This document shows positions 59,411-64,000 of a stretch of DNA of 64,000 nt, one piece after another (the stretch's first letter is position 1; each line of letters opens with the position of its first letter). Source of the DNA: Marsupella aquatica (taxonomy: Eukaryota > Marchantiophyta); contig OZ316892.1 in NCBI GenBank assembly GCA_973895155.1, positions 24,366,001 through 24,430,000 on the forward strand, written 5' to 3'. The position numbers and the translations under genes were made by a program. Below the pieces are notes generated by a model that had not been told where the DNA came from, made no database searches, and saw nothing but the letters and a program-made list of their open reading frames with translations.

Positions 59411-62400
59411 CGTGAATTCTTCAGACGATGTACTACGATGGTTTGTACATACCCAAACAGAAGTCCAGATCGACAATTTATCCCACCATGTACAGTATTG
59501 TTATTAAATTCACTCCAGAATGACTTACACTAGGCTAGCTAAGGGACAATTTTGACCAGACACAAATTCTGTTGATGCAAAAAGATCGTATGTTTTAGAA
59601 GTACAACGTATTGGTAACACACGATGTGACAATCAGCTATAGAGAAGGGGCATACGAATTTGTTGGAGTTTGAGAAGATTCGTTCCACTGTGGCTTTTTG
59701 GGGGTTATGGAGTATTAGTTTCGTAGAGTAGCACGATTGAAATTCAAGGCAGATTTCATCACGTCACCTAGTTTTTGGGGAGATTGCACCCCATCCTACC
59801 TTCAGGCCTGACATTTCAGATCGACTGAGTAGTTCAGCTAGCTAGCTAAATCGAGGCCTGCAAGTAACGATAAATTTCGAAGGTACAGATCGAAGAGCCG
59901 TCAAGTGAACACTGGTGGAACATCTGGATTATGGAGGACGATCAATTCTTCACTCTTTAATCGTACAGTTCTTCCATGTAAATTATTTTGTCACCCACGC
60001 TGTCTTTACGTGCTATAAGTCATGATCGAGCAGGCGTACAGAATGATGATCTTGGAGACGAGTTTGACTGCAGACAGTAGCAAAGAGGTGGCGACATTTC
60101 ATAGTTAGCAATACCAATATCACTTAAGTACGCTCTGAAGTATGACTCATCACGTGATTCTATGTGGCGACCAATCGGCAGGCTATGAAGCGTTGCTATT
60201 ACCACATCCGATGACATCCAGCTGGCCCGAGGGCCGAGGCAGTCGGTCCGAATTAGTTACCAGAGGAGCGAAGCTGTACTGTGAACTGTGGTCTGTGGAG
60301 CTGAAGTCTTCCGTCGTCACTTATCGCATCTATCTGAGGCAAGCTTTATGATCGATCAGTCTCCTCTATTCGATCGACTTCTACAAGCAGATCATATAGT
60401 CTCGTACAATGAACCATTTAATTTGAGCAGGGTGCATGGCTAGCTGATTGCTTGAAAAAAAATTTGTCAATGCCACTCATTGATCTGTCACATATACACT
60501 GGACGAAGGTGAGCTACAGTTGGTGAGGCTGTAAACGCATGCATTACAGCCTCGTACCACATTGTACCACATTGTGTCATACAGGTTACATAATATGACA
60601 CCAGGGTGTCCTGTGTCTATGTAGCCACATTATGTTACATTCTTGGATAGTGATGTACCCAAAGTTGGCATTAATTAACAATCATTTTATTACCAAGTTG
60701 TGACCTGGTTGATATATATCATCAATAGGCATGATCATCAACAGGCATGGAGTGAGTAAGATACATTACTTAACAATTATTTTTAATAAATTTTAATAAA
60801 ATTATTTTAATTTATTATCTATATTATATTAAATGCATTAATTTTTTTAATATATTAAATAATAAATTATTAATATAATATTTTTATTGAAAAATTTATA
60901 ATATATTATAATTTATATAATTATTTTTATTTTAAAATATTAAATATATAAATTTATGTAAACAATTTTTTCTGTGTTCATGACACAGTTAAAATTTTGA
61001 GTTGTTTTTTTGTAAAAGATTTTATATTTGGGAAGTATCTAAAAAAAATTTTCTAAATTTGTTTCACTTTTTCATCTTTCAATTGAAATTGTAAAATGAA
61101 AAAATGAAGAATAAATTCTAGAAAAACAAATTAACCATATAAATATAAGTACTTCAAATACATAAATATATACAATTTATTTAAGAAACCGATGACATGA
61201 AAAAAATTACTAACAAATTTTATAAAAAATAATAATTTTAATTTATAATTAATAATATATTAAAAATTTTATTATTTATATTACATATTAAAATAAATAA
61301 TTTATAATTATTATTTTATTTTATTATTCATATATTAATTTAATAATTTATAAATTTATAATTTTTTTTATATAATAATTAATATATTTTTAATTTTAAT
61401 TTATAAAGAGAATGAATTTTCTTTTATCTTATATATAAACTTGGAGATTCCTTAGTCCACTGAAAATGTGTAGCTCTATTTAGAAATCTCAAGCCTCAAA
61501 AATTTGATGTACTTCATTTAACATATTAATCAATCTTACAAACAGGAGAAGGTTACCATAATCTACAACCTGTTGCCATAAATATTGGTCATATTTTATT
61601 ACCATAGCTAACTACAAAGACTTATGAATTATTATTTTCTACTCCTGTGAAAGAAACTATGATCATTTGTTTGTGACCAAAAATCATCATCCATAACTTC
61701 CAAGTTCTGAGATTACTTAATTGGACAGGTTCAATAGGGCATGTAGAACCCACTAACATGTTGAAAAGGGGTGTCAAAGCACCCCCTAACTGATTTACGG
61801 TCTAGGGCATAAAACTCAAACTGTTTTATGTACAGGATATAAGGGATACCTATAGAGGATGTAACTCGTTACAGGATACCTATAGAGGTGCCCAATAAGC
61901 CTTGGACATCTAGAAAGTACTTGTATCTAAGATTAGGGTCAGTCCCTCCACTTTAGTCTTTTATCCTTGTCAACAACTAGGAGAAAATGTCAAAAGGAAC
62001 TGTTTGTATAAGCTCATTCATGATCATAATAGTAAAGCAAAATGCATGCAAGCAAGGCAGGTAAAGGTTTGGGGCTATGTGAGGATTTGGACGAGATATT
62101 GAAGCTTTTCACTGTCTCAACTACGTTTTGCTCTCCCTGCTCTCTCATTGTACTTTGTTGGCACCCACTCTATCAATAAATTAATTTGTTCTTCCCCTTT
62201 AGTTGTCTGCCGTACTTCTCCTTCAATCCACAAGAGAAGTGCTAGTGTAAACAGCGATTAAGGCAGGCCATTAGGATTTGATTTCTCATTGGCAAAGCCT
62301 TCTTTTCTGTCTTCCAAGAAATTTGACGAATTGATTTGATTCTGAAATTTCCCAATTGATTGGATTCTTGAATTATAACCAAAAAAGAGCCAGCTGGGGA

Positions 62401-64000
62401 GCTAGCAAGCAAGAAAGCAGGCAAGAAGGTTGATTCTATTTTGAAATTATTAAAAAACAGAAAACTAACAAGCAAGGAGCAAGCAAGAACATCTGAATTT
62501 GTGGACAATTCTGCACTGGGGATGAGTTTTTGATATGACAAAGGCTTCAAGCTATTCCAATAATTACTACATGAATAGAGATTCCCAAGGACTATTGAGA
62601 ATCCAGAAATCCATTGAAATTCATGGGAATATCTGGAAACAATCCAGGCAACAGTCCCTAACATTAATTAGCCGAGTGCCTGACCAGCTGCCACAAAATA
62701 TCATCAGGATTTGAATGGCATCCGTCCCCTGGCCAAGAGGTATACCTCTGAAGTAATTGCGCCTCTGGAGCATATGGTCTCAATCATGCTTTGTGCTCAC
62801 CCTTAACGTCACATTGTACTCCATAACTCCTCTTTATAGGGGCAGTCAAATCTACCTACACCTGCCCGTAAAAGCGACCTGAAGGAAAAATTTTACAGCT
62901 AAATGGTCATGCTTTGACACTCTCTAATGAATGCAAAGCAATGTAAGTGCAAAATGTTAATTGCAATCTGCATGTGGGCCTGATATCAATCTGTATGTAG
63001 GTGTCACTGGAAGTCATTTGACAGGTTCATTGAATGTAATATAAGTGCAAAGTATTAATTTCAATCTGCATGCATGTGGGTCTAATTACACTCTGTATTT
63101 CGGGTGTCACTAGAAGTCAGTCAAATTTAAGTAATATTTTATGCTGCATGGACATGCATCGCCAGTCCAATTGATCAATCATCTCCTAATTACACAGCAG
63201 CACGTCTTATTTGTGGCAATGTAGCAGAGTAACAGCTTATAAGGCTTATAAGGCCCCTTCCGGAATGTGTATGACCCTCCTCTCTAGTGAGGATGGTGGA
63301 CACTACTGGACATGAATGGGTTCTACTTCCAATAGTTTCCAGCTGCATGGATTTCGAAACGCCCCATGGATTTCGAAACGCCCCATGGATTTGTGGTGTC
63401 GACTCGACATATCTGGTTCTGATGTTTGTCATGGTCTTCTATGTACTTGACTTGAGCAAGCCGGGTGAATGAAATCTCTCTCTCTCTCTATCTGTATGTG
63501 TGTGTAGGGGATCGGCAGAGGTCGAGAGAGACTGAGAGAGCTTTTAGAGCTTGGCCTGCACTCGCATTTCATGCACAGGCTAAAGGGTTGCAAGCAGTGG
63601 CAACTCTGCACGTCCTCCGCTAGCTATAGGCGAAACTGATCCCCATCTGAAATCATGATCAGAGCTGGGTGGATCGAGTTGGCATGAGTCGCATGTTACA
63701 GTTTCTTGATGGATTGTGTCACGTCCTCGTTAGAAAGTGTGGGCTGCCTCTTCTGGACATTCCGATCGCAAAGGAAACATACCCAGCAATTCACTCGATG
63801 TCTAACTGCTTCGCTTTCTTCCCTGCACCCGGCCTGCAGGACCGCAAACAACACCCACCGCCCAGCCCATGCCCAGAACAGACCAGACCAGCCCGGCCCG
63901 TCCCGGCCCAACGGCGAGACGTCGATCAGCAGGCCAGGAGCGCAGGCTGCCTCCTTGCTGCGAGGAGGGAGGAAGGAGGTAGCCAGCGCCGGTCAATCCC
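59411..64000. other. Intergenic region to the right end
   Basis: No gene is supported; the longest frame (62242-62664, minus) has no recognisable domain and lies in repeat-like DNA. Contents noted: the AT-rich block at 60.77-61.43 kb, a short direct repeat of GGATACCTATAGAGG near 61.85 kb, a 22-base tandem CCATGGATTTCGAAACGCC at about 63.34-63.39 kb, a CT/GT microsatellite at 63.47-63.51 kb, and GC-rich GGCCC-repeat DNA in the last 200 bases. Confidence 0.45.
60770..61430. repeat. AT-rich low-complexity block
   Basis: About 660 bases consisting almost only of A and T, with TTTAATAAATT/AATAATTTATA-type words in both orientations. It may be a matrix-attachment-like tract or an eroded AT microsatellite. 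Confidence 0.8.

Noticed and set aside
62242-62664. 140-residue minus-strand frame
   Set aside because: It has no domain or start context, and lies in repeat-like AT-rich DNA.

Overview
The window is nuclear DNA of a land plant that still makes swimming sperm, most likely a bryophyte, lycophyte or fern. The left half is a nest of decayed transposons of plant type (a CACTA/TNP2 element, a LINE remnant, DUF7869-type and BED-finger transposases). The right half holds two well-preserved, intron-rich host genes. One encodes the sperm-flagellum protein CFAP58, which flowering plants lack. The other encodes a plant multi-pass membrane protein.

Layout. 0.3-4.8 kb: minus-strand DDE-transposase pseudogene with BED-like zinc fingers and a BAH-like tail. 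5.7-15.0 kb: a multi-gene element with an F-box-like gene, a Cys-rich unknown gene, a gene combining a ParB-like domain with an amino-type DNA methyltransferase domain, and on the minus strand a DUF7869-type transposase gene. Copies of a 40-bp dyad (GGAATG-N7-CGATAAATTTATCG-N7-CATTCC, often only partly kept) lie between and inside these genes. 15.83-25.48 kb: a CACTA-like element bounded by ACGTC-rich subterminal repeats. It contains a broken TNP2 transposase, a minisatellite-like region, PHD-finger genes (one EDM2/NSD-like) and a second cluster of the same dyad. 25.5-26.6 kb: 3' end of a LINE. 27.7-28.2 kb: a GTAC-rich patch and three eroded copies of the dyad. 30.87-32.25 kb: a non-autonomous Mutator-like element with a 9-bp target duplication. 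32.6-40.2 kb: CFAP58 (minus, 15 exons, 874 codons). 40.2-50.4 kb: mostly non-coding, with simple repeats and a small inserted element in a tandem array. 50.9-59.4 kb: membrane-protein gene (plus, 11 exons, 581 codons). 59.4-64 kb: non-coding, including a very AT-rich block.

The most unusual content is the 5.7-15 kb element. It pairs a transposase-like gene with a ParB/DNA-methyltransferase gene of the kind seen in phage and bacterial mobile DNA, and with a shared palindromic array that could be a transposase-binding or methylation target. The genes are damaged by premature stops (four TAG where CAG would fit, one TGA where CGA would fit) and by 1-2 base indels at short runs. This suggests C-to-T decay of a silenced, cytosine-methylated element, with some indels possibly being assembly errors. 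Exon boundaries were read by eye from splice consensus and protein continuity; family assignments are from recognised motifs, with no database search.
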